Shown here: positions 10,881 to 22,506 of the stretch, piece by piece | How positions within the stretch are numbered: position 1 is the stretch's first letter | Layout of the letters: the number at the start of each line of letters is the position of its first letter | From: Sambucus nigra | Taxonomy: Eukaryota; Streptophyta; Magnoliopsida; Dipsacales; Adoxaceae | Direction of reading: 5' to 3' | Length of the DNA stretch: 64,000 nucleotides | Assembly: GCA_949130495.1 (NCBI GenBank) | Contig: OX422223.1 | Span: 80,632,751 to 80,696,750 of the forward strand | Position numbers and translations under genes: made by a program | Notes under the pieces: model-generated | What the model was told of the DNA's origin: nothing | Databases searched by the model: none | Seen by the model: the letters and a program-made list of their open reading frames with translations, nothing else

Positions 10881-12397
10881 ATCTTTCATTTTGACAATCA
10901 ATTTCCTTTAATGCGGAATAAAGACGGTTCAACACAACAATTTTATTTTCCAAATTTTATTTGATTTTCTTTTCTTAAAATGATGAAAAATTAAATTAAA
11001 CACAAATTTTAATTTTCAAAACTAAAATTAAAATAAAACCTAAATTAGTGAATTATGGTGAACACACACACACACAAAAAAAAAATTCACACGAACAACA
11101 TTAATTTAATTATCAAGTATAAACAAATTAGGCAAGACAATTATCCAATAAATGTAGTGCCGACTTGAAATAAATTAACTTAAACTAAATTTACCCAAAT
11201 GATTAAACATGCACCATTTTAATCAAGATTGCGAATTAAACCATATTTTATCTTTTTACCCTAAGCATGCGTTATAGGTGATTTTTGCAAAAGATAAAAT
11301 AATGTCACAACCATTACGTCGCGATGTACGAGGAAAAATCCACAACGAAAAAAGAAAAACCTCGGACGACACTAGCCATAAGTCCACTAAGTACGGAATT
11401 TTACAAGTACAAGACAAATGACTTACACAACTTGACTCGACTCCTTTCAAGCCCCTGACGCGTCTTCGTGTACCAACCTCTGCTTAGTCGATAACCCCAG
11501 AATCCACCGGAACCTTGGAATCCACTAATGAAGCTTTAGGAACCCGTCAACCACACACGGTGCCTTTTATCGTATGAGAACGTCACAGCCAAAACAAACT
11601 TCTTCTTCTTTGAGGGATGTAGAGGTAAACCCAAACTCTTTTCTTCTTAGGTATAAAAGTGAACTCGGTGCCAAACAAACTCCAAGGATATATATACGTG
11701 GTACTTGGAATAAACTAATATGGGTGTAAACAAAAGTGTTTAAGAATATTTTTCTTGAAAAACAAACACTCAAAACATGAATTTTCTCAAGACTCTCTCT
11801 TAGATATTGTGGAAGATGAAAAAGTTACCTTGAAAAGGTTGGTTCCCGCACTTATTAATTCTGGAAAAATTAGTGGGAACAAAAGAGTGGGATAGTGGAG
11901 AAAACTGCCAAAAAGTTCCCCCCCGAAAATCTCATTCGAAAGAGATTGTCGTTCGAATGAAATCTCGTTCGAACGAACATCTAACGATGTTCCAGAGACA
12001 AAATGGGAAAAGTCGTTGGCAAACTTGTTCGAACGACATTCTCGTTCGAACGACAAATGACAATATCGAAGGAACTGACAGAATGTCATTTTTCGATTTT
12101 AAGCCCAAAAACTTTCTTTTAAATAAACATTACACCCAATAAAATTATTCCAAGTCTTTTACAAATAGATAAAAGAATTAATACCTTTGGAGACTTGAAC
12201 TATGAAGTTGATAACATGAAACGAGGCACTGAAACTCGGCAATGATGATCTCTTGAAAATCAATGCCGCAACATCTTCAACTTTAACATGTCATTGGCTT
12301 GATGGATACACAAGAACACTACCTATGACTCAAATATTTTTTTTCCAGAATTGAGCCAAAACTACAAGGGACTCAAGTAGAAATTTGTGTCCTTACA
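10881..12397 (-). repeat. LTR c of complex A (5' LTR, inner edge deleted)
   Basis: This LTR is homologous to LTR a and LTR b, but it starts at a point equal to 6584, so about 28 bp of the LTR end plus the primer site are gone. The outer end ...CCTTACA at 12397 is intact and meets the duplication TTGGT. The palindrome cluster is at about 11934-12065. Confidence 0.87.
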
Positions 12398-12402
12398 TTG
12401 GT
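12398..12402. repeat. Target-site duplication TTGGT, right copy
   Basis: This is identical to 1070-1074. Removing 1075-12402 restores a continuous D1 LTR. Confidence 0.9.
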
Positions 12403-13013
12403 GAATCAAAAGAGGTTTAAAACTCACAAAAAATGAAGTTTTATTTACAGCAGATTTTTCAGAAAATGAAGTTGGAAGACTTGAAAAATGTGTATGAAAA
12501 ACACTGAATTTATTGGAAAATTAAGACGGCAGCTCGCTAGTACGACATTAGATGTCGCTCGAATGAGAAACATACTTCGCTCGAACGATGCTTCGTGCCA
12601 CATGGCTATGTCATTTGGAGGACATGCCATGTAGTTCGAATGACAAACCTTCACCTCAACACTTGGAAAAAAATCATTTTTCGAAGGAAAACATTTCAGG
12701 TGCTAAAAAACAGTTTATAAAAAAAAAATTCTCAAATCAATATGTGAACCTTAAATACTCAAAATTAAATATTTTACCATAATCGTGAGTGGATTGGAGG
12801 GAATGTTAAAGATGCAGTTGCACGTTGAGGTTGTATTACGCACGTATGAAAATGATGATGTGTGCGTGAGACTTCGAATTCGGATCAAGGCCGTCATGGA
12901 TGATAATGTTGACATGCCGAATGTAGCGGTATAAGACATATATGCTGTGATCTAGGACACTTAGAAAATTTCCTAGATACTAAAACAGACATTTATAAAA
13001 TCACGTCCTTACA
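12403..13013 (-). mobile_element. D1 5' LTR, outer (U3) half
   Basis: The right end, GACATTTATAAA...CCTTACA at 13013, is the reverse complement of the start of the D2 LTR at 60007 (TGTAAGGAAATAAGTTTATA). Together with 687-1074 it gives an LTR of about 1 kb, against 1056 bp for D2. Palindromic CTCGAACGA/TCGTTCGAG-like motifs lie at about 12532-12650, as in the other families. Confidence 0.8.
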
Positions 13014-13015
13014 AT

Positions 13016-13190
13016 CTTGGGGAGTGGGGGCACTTGTGGTGGATCCCCTCGCCCTTTATATTTTTTTTGGTTTGTAGTCTTGGGGAGTGGGTCCACTCGA
13101 GATGGACCCCCTCGCCCTTTACAATTTATCTGATGGCATTAGTGGAGATGGGGACACTCATGGTGGACCCCCTCATTCAAGTTGAAATGT
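13016..13190. repeat. Short imperfect direct repeats next to the D1 LTR
   Basis: A motif CTTGGGGAGTGGG followed by CACT and a GGACCCCCTCGCCCTTTA-like tail occurs at about 13016 and 13077. A shorter third version lies near 13150. The unit is about 60 bp. The sequence is GC-rich against its surroundings and its origin is unknown. Confidence 0.6.
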
Positions 13191-13613
13191 GGTTAATAAT
13201 GAGAAGGTACCCCTTTACAGCTCGTAAGGTTGTAAAAAAACATGATAAAAAAGAATTCAAATGTTTCAACGTTTAATCCAAACTAAAGTATACAAGATCA
13301 TATTTCCCACCCAAATCCTACAATATTGGTTGTTGATTACGAAAAACACATTTCTTTTGGTGAGGATAATTATCCTGGAAGATCTATGTTTCTGTCAAAC
13401 AGTGGTATATTTATTCAAGCTCATAAAGGAATTAAGAATTCCAAGGAAGTTAATGGTATAATAGGAAAATAAAGAGTAGTATAACAAAAGTTTACTCCTA
13501 TGTTTACTTAATAATCGAAAGGAAGTTTGGATCAATTTTAAATCAAGGACTTTAATGAGAATCCTTTTGACACGTCTACAGCTGGGATAGTCTCCACTTA
13601 TTATAAATAGGAA
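13191..13613. other. Unassigned AT-rich DNA
   Basis: I see no gene, repeat or element end that I can support here. Confidence 0.5.
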
Positions 13614-13787
13614 AATTCTAAGTGTACTACATTTTGAAACCAAATTGAAACCACATGCCTACGTGGCATGTAGAAATTGGTTAATTTTCTATGGATGTGA
13701 GTCCGTGCGAACGAAATTAACCAAAAACCGCACGCCACATAGGCATGCAGTTTCAATGCCGTACAAAAATGTGGTACATGTAGAATT
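13614..13787. mobile_element. MITE with long inverted repeats
   Basis: This element of about 174 bp has arms of roughly 75 bp that are imperfect inverted repeats. The left arm starts AATTCTAAGTGTACTACATT. The reverse complement of the right arm starts AATTCTACATGTACCACATT. Both arms continue with matching ACATGCCTACGTGGC-type sequence and TTGGTTAATTTC. No coding capacity is present. A target-site duplication is not obvious, so the superfamily is not assigned. Confidence 0.75.
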
Positions 13788-15426
13788 ACTCTTGTAAATA
13801 TTGAACATCCAGTCACTTGGAAATTTTAGCAAACAGAGCCTTTAATTGCATATCAAATTCAATCCCATGTGAAAGAAGCACTAAATTTTAATTCTAATGA
13901 TGATTCCTCAGGTGGGCCTAACAACGTTAAATAAACTTCACCCAAAAATATCTAAAAAAGAAATAATTGGGCTAAATTGGTGTATGAGGATAATGATTTA
14001 ATCACAAATTAATTAATTTCTGCTCACACAAATGCAAATATCGATATCAAAAATTCGAAACAACTTCAATTTCATCCTGAAAAGATTAACCACGAAACTA
14101 ACGATGATATTATGGTGGGAGCCATCATTGCTCAAATAAATAAAGTACATCAGTTTGTGGATCGTTCCAAGTCAAGTGGTATAAGTTTTGTAAATTTTTT
14201 GATTTTTAACGAGGAGGAGAGATCCATCTTAAAATACAATTTTAGGTAATAGTATGTCATTTTATTTGATTCTTTTCTCAATTTATCTCTAGATCTCCTA
14301 AGAACCACCTAGGAAAGGCTAATTATCTTAATTATAAATAAATAAGTGGGGTTCCATCCCCTTAAAAAAGTAGATAGTTGATAATGCCTACCATTACTTT
14401 ATTAGTAGTTGAGCATATTATCAAAAGAATAATTGTTGAGATCCGATTTAGATCGATAATTGCTTATACTCTTGTTATTATATGGACCATTGTTAATTCC
14501 AGTTACCAATTAGATAGTTGTTTACCCGTTATCATATTGATATTTATAAGGAATTTATAATTAATGTTTATTGCCAATTAAAAGACTACATTGTGATATT
14601 TACTTCACTTAGTACGTCTAGCTAAGTTTATGTTGTCCTATTTGGGAACACATATCTAGTATTCTTGTGATGGCCATCATACTCGTGGACTAACATCTCA
14701 GGTTAGGAGTGTGTTTCTAGGAGCAATTGGATCTTTAAGTACAAACTTGGACACTTGGAGACTCATATCATGTATGAATCCGTTTTCCTCTGTCATTTAT
14801 TTATATGAAATAATTATTGGATTGGTGGATTTAATATAATTCCACAATTGTAATTTAGGATTGTTGGAAGTTATACCTGTTGATGTTGTATATTGGAGGT
14901 TTGATGATGTTAGAATTTGTTAATTATGGTTATTTATATTCTATTTTCTTTAAGTATCATATTGTTTAATTTTTTTTAAATGTCTCATATACATGTCACA
15001 CGCTAAGAATGGTATCTTAATTTTAATGATCGATATATCTTGGCATAGGGACTTATTTATCCCGATGGAAAAATATGCGGGTTATTATAGAAAATATCCA
15101 GGAAACTAAAGCTATGAATAAAGTCAATGTTAGTTTGAACGAATACAACATTTGAGTCCCATCACTAGTCTCCACTGCTATTTAGTGATTACAACTATTA
15201 TGAGCCATAAATTAAAATATATTTTTGAGTTCTATTTAGAGACCAAAAATTAATTAGTCTCACTCAAACAATAATTTTTCCATATATATGTGGAGGGAGG
15301 AAAGGCGGGAGAGAAAGAGAGAGCTATAAATAGATATATAAAGTATACAAACATACTTGTGTGTACAAGTGATAAATTGAAAGGAAACTGAGAAATGCGC
15401 AAGTTGTGCTAAAAGGCATAAGGATT
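13788..15426. other. Unassigned AT-rich DNA
   Basis: No gene is recognised. Near 15290-15345 an AG-rich stretch followed by CTATAAATAGA looks promoter-like (a plant TATA form). No reading frame or element end downstream supports a gene. Confidence 0.45.
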
Positions 15427-15800
15427 TCCAGACACCAAATTTTAATTTTTAATTAATTAACCATTTGAGCAATTAATCCTATTTGAATAAAGAACCAATT
15501 TAAACCAACATTGTGTAAACTATCGACCAATTTTATCTTGCCCTAAGCATGCATCTAGGTGATTTTCAAGAATAAAATAAAGATCAATCCATAATGCCGA
15601 AGTATACGAGGAAAAATCACAATGAGAAAAACTCGAACGACCTAGTTTATGAAAATTCACAATTATATAGGGTTAATACACTAGTGACATACATACTTAC
15701 TCCACTTGACTCAACGCCTTTAATCCTTGGTGGAGTCTTCACTACTTGAACCTTTTTCATAGCAACACCACAAGAATCCACCCACGATCGTCACTCCTGT
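15427..15800 (-). mobile_element. Decayed LTR fragment related to A and B
   Basis: The fragment keeps the order of landmarks of the A LTR: CCCTAAGCATGCATCTAGGTGATTTT, an AAAATAAA run, GTATACGAGGAAAAA, CGAACGACCTAG and a CTTGACTCAACGCCTTTAAT-like segment. Divergence is high and neither terminus is clear. It abuts the gypsy relic G and probably truncated it. Confidence 0.65.
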
Positions 15801-15804
15801 AAGA

Positions 15805-16640
15805 TCTGAATAACACCAAACAAAGACATCCCTATCATCTGATTTAATTGGTCTATCATCTCCCTTGATGGGGAGATGAGTTTTGCTCCCATTTTGATTA
15901 TTTTTCCAGGTTCAAAATTATAATTGAAACTACTTATAGGTTCTTTAGTAGTTTCCCGTCCCTGTTCTTTTTTTTAATCCTCTGGATCAAGGAATCCATG
16001 TACAAACAATCCATAATAGGTACTTTAGTATGATATAACTCATAATATCCTATAAATGAGGTCCCTACTAGGGTGAATAAGTTATGTGCGATTCCTGGGA
16101 GGATAGGTTTCTGGACTCTTAGGTCGTAGCCAATTTTTTGGACTTGCATACCTTAACTGAATTGGTTTCTAATGGCATCTTTTCCTTTCGTTCGGTTCCT
16201 TAATCTCACATTGGGAGTTATTTAGGGTCCCCGTATATTTCTTTTACTCCATAGTGAGTATGGAAGAATATCAACATCCTCCTCGTTGACAACACTCCAT
16301 CTAATTGTTGAGAGTATGCCACCTTAGTATGGTGTTATATGCTAAGAGAAGATCTACCACTAGTAAATGACTTTACACAAGGGTCCATTATTTATGAATT
16401 CCTATTATGAGGGGTAAGTTGATGTATCCAATGGCAATAATCATCTCCCCATTGAATGAAATTAATGGGGTTGCTAATGGAATGAAGTCTTTCGTTGCCA
16501 ATCCCACTGTTAAATATTAATTCATAAAGGTAATATCAATCGAGCTTCTTGTATTAATGTGTATTCGATGCATTAGTGAATTACCCCTGACCATTATAAC
16601 TAATAGAGGATCATCACGTGTTTAGGAAATCCTTTATAGG
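15805..16640 (-). pseudogene. Protease and start of reverse transcriptase of G
   Basis: About 16640-16410 (minus) reads DDPLLVIMVRGNSL, then HINTRSSIDI, then FNGEMIIAIGYINLPL. This matches the retropepsin region of Tat elements. The catalytic triplet, which should be Asp-Thr/Asn-Gly, is here Asn-Thr-Arg, so the protease is dead. Near 15900-15830 the minus strand reads DVFVWCYSDLTGV, the conserved entry to the reverse transcriptase. Stops and frame breaks lie between the fragments. Confidence 0.7.
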
Positions 16641-17164
16641 TCTGTTTCTGCGAAGGTCATAGTGGGTACCTTCTGATGTATAGTGATCAGTCGATATGCT
16701 GGACTTCCCTCAATTGAACTTTCCTGAGAAGGAGGTAATACCACATGCAAATCCTCCCAAGATAGTATGGAAACCTATAAAGTTAGTTTGTCTTTGCCAT
16801 TTTTATTTGAGGTATCTCCACCATTTGATACAAATTGCTTTATTTGGATCTTTTTGATTAACTCCTCTATGGACTCTCTGAGGTAGTAATAGTCACTAGT
16901 GTTATATCCATGATCTTTGTGGTAGCAACAATATATACACTTATCCTTATTATCATCAGGATCCTATTGGTGCATGATGTTGCAGTTGTTTTTGTATTTT
17001 AATAACTCAGAAGACATCTTCCACGAATGTGGTGAGGGGAGTAAAATATTTTCTAGCTTTGGGCTTCATTTTTTTTTTCCAAAATCTATATATTGGGGTT
17101 GGGCATCCTCAGGGAGAGACCCATATTTTCTCTTACTAAGATCTATGTGGGAGGCTAGATAATC

Positions 17165-17960
17165 TATGTGAGATATCATCATCTGCATTAATGTATTTCT
17201 AGACTCTTTCTAGTCATTGAGTCAGAGTCGGGGTTAGTCTTTTGCTAAAATACCCCACGAGAGATTTAGAAGTAAGTATTGTAATAAAGACATCCACATA
17301 TATTGTATCATTAAGATAACCTACCTATAGAGGTTTTTGGTTAAACCTCTTGGAGTATTCTCTAAGGGTCTTTGTGAAGTTTTCATGGTCCTCGGTTCAG
17401 TGTTTGGCAGTGCCTCTTAAAGTGGTAAGGAATGCTCTGCTAGCACCTCACGTGGGCTTTATTACAGCAACACCAAAGACCTATAAGTTTTAAGATGGTT
17501 GATAGGGTCCTCATCCTATCAGATGTTTATATTGGGGTAATCTTTTTCTTGGGATGAAGGGAGTAATGCTACGCTTCATTGGAAAACGAAGAGAGAGTCT
17601 AATGCAACAATAATTTAATGGTGTTAGAAGTTTAATATTGATAAAATTATCTAATCGATTTTCCATTTTCTTAATATTGTCGTCCCAAGGCTTGAACATC
17701 TAGTACCCCCTTAATGAGTGCTTTTATAGGAGAGATAGTCTTTCTCTTATTAAGATAAGGGTTTTGGACCTTTTAGGCCAAGGGATAACTTGGTTTCCCT
17801 TAGCATGGATATCACCATCTTCTCCTTGAAGGTCCTGACCTTCTTGTTCCCCTTTAGTACATTGGTGCATTGCTGTAACATGTGCGAGTGCAGTTGATGA
17901 CGGAGCAACTGGAGGGAGCCTTGCCACTACGATCTTCAATTGATCTTGAAGTTATTTATG
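17165..17960 (-). pseudogene. Gag fragments of G
   Basis: The minus strand reads SRAFLTTLRGTAKH, ENFTKTLREYSKRFNQKPL and YFSKRLTPTLTQ in order between about 17450 and 17200. This is the retrotransposon gag domain of Tat-like elements. Further upstream (17939-17511) lie less conserved N-terminal frames. The reading is interrupted repeatedly. Confidence 0.72.
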
Positions 17961-18077
17961 TCGGGCGTTTATTGCCTTCATGGTATAATCTAGCCTATAA
18001 TTGGTCATTATAGTGGTGAGAGAGAGAGAGATAGAGAGTTGTGAAGTCTAGTACAATGACTTGAGAGAATAATTGTT

Positions 18078-18095
18078 CCAATAGACGATGCCAAA
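18078..18095 (-). promoter_or_regulatory. Degenerate primer binding site of G
   Basis: The minus strand reads TTTGGCATCGTCTATTGG. It resembles the TTGGCGCC...TCTGTGG primer site of the intact Tat element at 34006-34021 with several changes. It marks the boundary between LTR and internal region. Confidence 0.5.
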
Positions 18096-19314
18096 CAAAT
18101 GGTACTGAAATCAATTTTGACCTCACCCTTAAAAATATACCTCCTTAGAGAAAAATGAAATGTTTTAAATTAGTAATAATAATGACATAAGGATATATAG
18201 TGGTTTAGTACCTCAATTGAGTTACCTGCCTCCACTCTTAAGGAATTTCTCTATTGTATATTCAGTCTAATGATGAATAGTACAAATCTATTCAACCTTA
18301 GACTCCTGATAAGGTGGTACAAATGAGGTTTGGTGTATTTGTAATGGGAAAGATATCTTAAGAAGCAACTAGTTATTTCCTCCAAGTACTTGTTACTAAT
18401 TTAGGACTCAAAAGACTGAAAAGAGACTAGAGCATCTAAGTATAATGTCTATAACACAATTTAAGAGCCGACAGTGTTTTGAACTCTATTACAAATGCAA
18501 AATATATTATCTTTAACACTTGTTTTAATGAGGAGATTGCTTAAATTTGGTTAATTGAAATCTTCGCAAAGCAACCATCATATATTCAACTGTTGGGAGT
18601 AGTTGAGACGTGACAATAGAGGCACGTGCGACCATGGTTGAGCTCTGTTGCTATAGTAAAATGGCGGAGTATTGGTGGAATGTCTTAAAGGTGAATGATG
18701 ATGGTTGTTGAGTGCATTAAAGGAAAAAAGTACAAGTGGCGAGAAAGGGTTGGTAGAACGTTGTGTGTACTTTCTACCAACTTGCCAGACCGGTCATATG
18801 AGGCCTTTCCTTATTCTTATGAGGTTTCCTGATCTTGAGGTTTTGGTTATAAGATAATGAGGATGGATCGATCACGTTCAAGTGGTCCCTAATCAAATGA
18901 AGGTCTGGGGAGGATACTACACTGACTTTTCCCCGTTGTATCTTTGTTAGACGTTAACACTTACTAGAGAGAGGCACGTGAGCTTTATTTTTGGACCAAG
19001 GATAGTTTAACAACCTTTTCTTCCCTTTGTGATGTGGTGGAGGGTGGCCAAGGTCCCTATCTCATAATGATTGTTTTTCCATTAGAAACTAAGTTCTGTT
19101 GGTGACTCTAAGCATTTCGTATTGTCTTATGGAAGCCTTTTAGGTTTTCCCCCCCCTTATATTAGGGGTCTAAACCTTCAGTTTACTACAAGAATATTGA
19201 TTTTTCCCAGCATCAATTAAATGCCGTGAAAAGCACTAAAAATGACGAGAACACTTTTGGTGGCATTTCCACTAGTACGGTAATAGCCAATGTGGTGAAA
19301 GAACAATGATTTTC

Positions 19315-19345
19315 AAAAATGCCGCTAGTAGTTAGCGGCATTTTT
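19315..19345. repeat. Perfect 13-bp hairpin, subterminal in the CACTA element
   Basis: The arms AAAAATGCCGCTA and TAGCGGCATTTTT are exact reverse complements with a 5-base loop. Subterminal repeats of CACTA elements are binding sites for their own transposase. This hairpin and nearby GGCATTT motifs may play that part, by inference. Confidence 0.75.
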
Positions 19346-19959
19346 AGCAACATTACTTAAATTGCTACAAAAAAATCTTTTGGGTGCATTTATATTAATG
19401 CTGATTATAAATTTTTCGCAACATTAAAAAAGGTTAAGAGTAACCTTATGCAACCTATTGAATGTTCAACACACTTTTGGCGGCATGAAAAAATGTCGAG
19501 AATGATAGTAGCATCATTAAACAAAATGTTGATATTATTTTGAAATATATGACTAATAACATGTGTTAAAAAAATCACTTATAACAAGTATTGTATTTAT
19601 ATGCAAATGCACTACCTTAACATTAAATTAAGAGGGTGGTAATCAAATTAAAGTGTCATTAAATTAAAACCAATAGCATTCATCCTAAATAAATATAATT
19701 GAGCTTGGAACAATTATCCATCCACAAAATAAAATTTATTACATGTCGAATAGGAAAAAGTGGAGAAACATGAAGTGAAACAAAATTTTATATAATGTAT
19801 GATCCTTATCCATCAAAGTTAAACATCCTCTTCGACCTACAAATAAAAAATTCAATTTTTAATCATTGGTACTTATTCTTTAGTATTTTAATTAAAAATT
19901 AGTAGATTAGCAATATGCCATGCTACTGTTGAATGATATGGATCTCCAATTGTGGACTT

Positions 19960-22380
19960 GTTTCCATAAGGTCTAGGAAATGATTAATTTATTACAAATA
20001 TTTTCTCGATATAAACTTTCCAAAAGTCTTAAGCCAGTGGCGTATCCCCTACTTTTATTGAAGGGTCCTTGCTCACAATGAATTCACGCCCCACAACCAC
20101 TTTTGGAAGTCCGAAAATAATAAGGTCTACAATTATAGGAAGTATATTAATTGAGATCCTTTATTGTGGTTAATGGTGCTTCTTCTTCTTTGATGGTTCT
20201 TTCTACAAACATGATGAATATGTCATCAACCTTATATTTTTCAAAAAAAATCGGCAGAGTTTTATTTGTTTTTAAGACATCCCAAAATTTTTAAGACTAT
20301 ATACAACCAAATAAACCAACCCCCAAAGTCAAGTATACATAGTCCCCAAGGAAGCGCATATATATTGTACCCTTTAAAATCCTTTAAATTAGTAACATAC
20401 CTAAATTGAAGTAGCATTCGCTTGTTCACTAACACGAGCAGTAGTCTCGGGGGCAACTAAGTGTTGAGAATTTACAATCTACAAAAAATGAATTATTTCA
20501 GTCATGAGTATGTAAAGTCTTATATTATGATTTTAAAATGTAGTTATCTAATTACTTGTTGAGGTGGAGCTAAATGGAGATGGTCCATGCCTATGAGCTC
20601 GACATTGACCATGTTTATCAGGTTCCAGGACTTCATAAAATTTATCGTGTTTACGGCTGATGGATTCAGTACAATCTGGCAGAAGTTGTTATACTTTTTG
20701 CCTCCTTTTTGACTGAAATGCAACGATTTTTATTATATAAAATAAAAATAATAATCATTCATTCACAAAACCAAAACAAAATAAAGATCCCAATATCTCC
20801 TCGCCACTAATTTTAGATGCTTCACATATTAATTTCATGCACATTTTTAACTTTCATAAACAATAAAATTATTTAATTGTTAATTTAATCCACATCCATA
20901 TATAATATATATTTTGCTTCTAACGATATGACATAATCCCATGCAAGCTGCCTTTTATAATGGTAGATAAACAGAGTAAGAATTTTGATTAATAGGTAAA
21001 ATGATGTCGTTGAGATTTTCTAAGAAAGAAGGGAAGGAACATGGATGATATTTTTGTACCATTGCTTCACTAAATCCTTATCGATGGCTGAGCCATCGCT
21101 CTCATCGTGTGTTTTGATGTAAACATTAACTAGAGAAACCTTTTTCCCTTGATTAGCCTCCATTTGCATAAACCTAATGACTCGTAAGTCATTAAATAAA
21201 TAAGTTTGATAACATAAAATGATATTCACAATCAAAATCTTTTATAAACACCTTATGAGCAACATTCGCATGAATTTTTTTTTCTAAAGTATGTGGTGTT
21301 CTTTGCTTCTTATGAGTTCGGTGATTTCTTTGAATAATTTTCTATTATAAAATATATTTAAAATATATGTTTAACTTGAATTTATAAATGTTTACTGCTC
21401 ATAATACATTATACCTTTGCCTCACGAGTTCACCAATACTCAACAAGTTACGACCACTACTCTAGCTTTACTCTAGGAGGACAATATTTCAATCTCTCTT
21501 TATCGGTATCAAAGGCACGATAATGTTTCTTCACCTCTGCTTTCTAATTATTCCATATTTTCCCAACATTTTTCATTCACATTTTTTTGAATTGTTCAAG
21601 GGCATTAGTGTTCTCTTATATAATTACAATGTATAGAAAAATAAGTCATCTACTACACACTGATTTGTACCTGAAGAATTCAATATTTCAATTCATTTGC
21701 CACAAATCATGGTATCATTTGATTTCACCTTAACCTCTCGCCAAACATTTTCCTTACATAGGTATAACTCCTTGCATCACCAATCTTTGAAAGACAACGA
21801 TAACCTGTTCCGCATCGATATAATATTAAATTAGTAACCTCTTACATCGATTAAATTATCATCTTTAAATTGTCAAGAGATAACATACAATATTGCAAAG
21901 AGTATTCTAATAAGAGTTGTGTTATATGGAAATTTATAAAAGAATTTTTACATGTTCCCATCACAAACTAAAATACCTAAGTGGGTAGATAGTATATTTG
22001 TGGTATCTCCGACTGGTTGATAGAAATCGTTGAAGTGAAGCTCTAAGCATTTTTCCGTACTTGAAAATTCATCCAACTTCGCAATGCCTCTACGTTTAAT
22101 GACATATTGTGGTGAAGATGAACTGTAAAAAATGAAAAAATAGGTTAACTTCAATCTACACAATTAATTAAGCCCATATAAATAAAAAACTTTGAGTACC
22201 TTCTTCATGTGAATGGGCGATTATGTAAAGGCTTACTCTCCATCAAGCTACTGTCGCTTTCACTGTCATTTGAGTTTGATCGTTCGGTCGAGATAGAATT
22301 AGAAAGGGAATGAGAGATGGGATGAGATTGCGGATGAATTGGTGGTTGGATATTGGATTATGAGTGTAAGAGATATTATG
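19960..22380 (-). pseudogene. CACTA transposase (plant Ptta/En/Spm type), multi-exon, damaged
   Basis: The exons read right to left. A Ser/Pro-rich N-terminus (about 22375-22205) ends at a GT donor. Then comes 22163-21948 with KRRGIAKLDEF and LELHFNDFYQPVGDTTNILS. A segment near 21590-21425 reads KAEVKKHYRAFDTDKERLKY, followed by PPRV. A segment near 21345-21255 reads IIQRNHRTHKKQRTPHTL. Then 21235-21020 has ANQGKKVSLVNVYIKTH, and a C-terminal piece near 20130-19985 reads KVVVGREFIVSKDPSIKVGD. This order matches the transposase family that binds CACTA ends (Pfam Transposase_24). An in-frame stop lies in the last piece and others elsewhere, so it is probably dead. Exon limits are approximate. 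Confidence 0.72.
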
Positions 22381-22501
22381 AATGGGAATGCGCCTATGAG
22401 AGGGCTTTACTCTACCATTGTGATGTCATAGAAACCCGCAATAATAAAATTTCACCACTGAGTTTTCAAGAATAATCGACCATAACATAATTTATTTCAA
22501 T

Positions 22502-22506
22502 ATGAT
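22502..22506. repeat. Target-site duplication ATGAT, left copy
   Basis: ATGAT precedes the first LTR of the Tat element and recurs at 34599-34603. Confidence 0.92.

Larger units (their letters stand above)
1075..12397 (-). mobile_element. Complex A: three-LTR, gag-only copia-like retrotransposon
   Basis: The order on the plus strand is LTR a (1075-2635), internal region with gag (2636-6553), LTR b (6556-8135), truncated internal region (8136-10880), LTR c (10881-12397). All parts read on the minus strand. Each LTR end has TG or CA, except the left edge of LTR c, which is deleted. The whole complex is flanked by TTGGT. No protease, integrase, reverse transcriptase or RNase H reading was seen, so the element is non-autonomous and gag-only. 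The tract-rich zone beside the 3' LTR and the LTR palindromes recall the Sirevirus lineage, but without pol this is inference. The complex sits inside the LTR of D1 and is therefore younger than D1. Confidence 0.88.
15805..19180 (-). mobile_element. Decayed Tat-like gypsy element G
   Basis: On the minus strand, from right to left, the element has an LTR-like stretch (about 18100-19180), a degenerate primer site, gag fragments, protease fragments and the first residues of reverse transcriptase. The downstream part is missing at the junction with the LTR relic near 15800. LTR ends are uncertain; I place the inner end near 18100 from the primer site only. Confidence 0.65.
19184..22506 (-). mobile_element. 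CACTA (En/Spm) transposon, left part
   Basis: The left terminus TACTACAAGAATATTGATTT resembles the CACTACAAGAAA ends of plant CACTA elements, with the first base changed. Subterminal GCCG-rich motifs follow, including a perfect hairpin at 19315-19345. Inside is a transposase gene of the plant Ptta/En/Spm type on the minus strand. The Tat element inserted at 22506. I did not find the right terminus beyond 34604, so the right part is lost or too diverged. Confidence 0.7.

Noticed and set aside
17985..18045. Regulatory GAGA-type element
   Set aside because: A short (AG)n run with no gene start nearby; more simply a microsatellite beside the G primer site.
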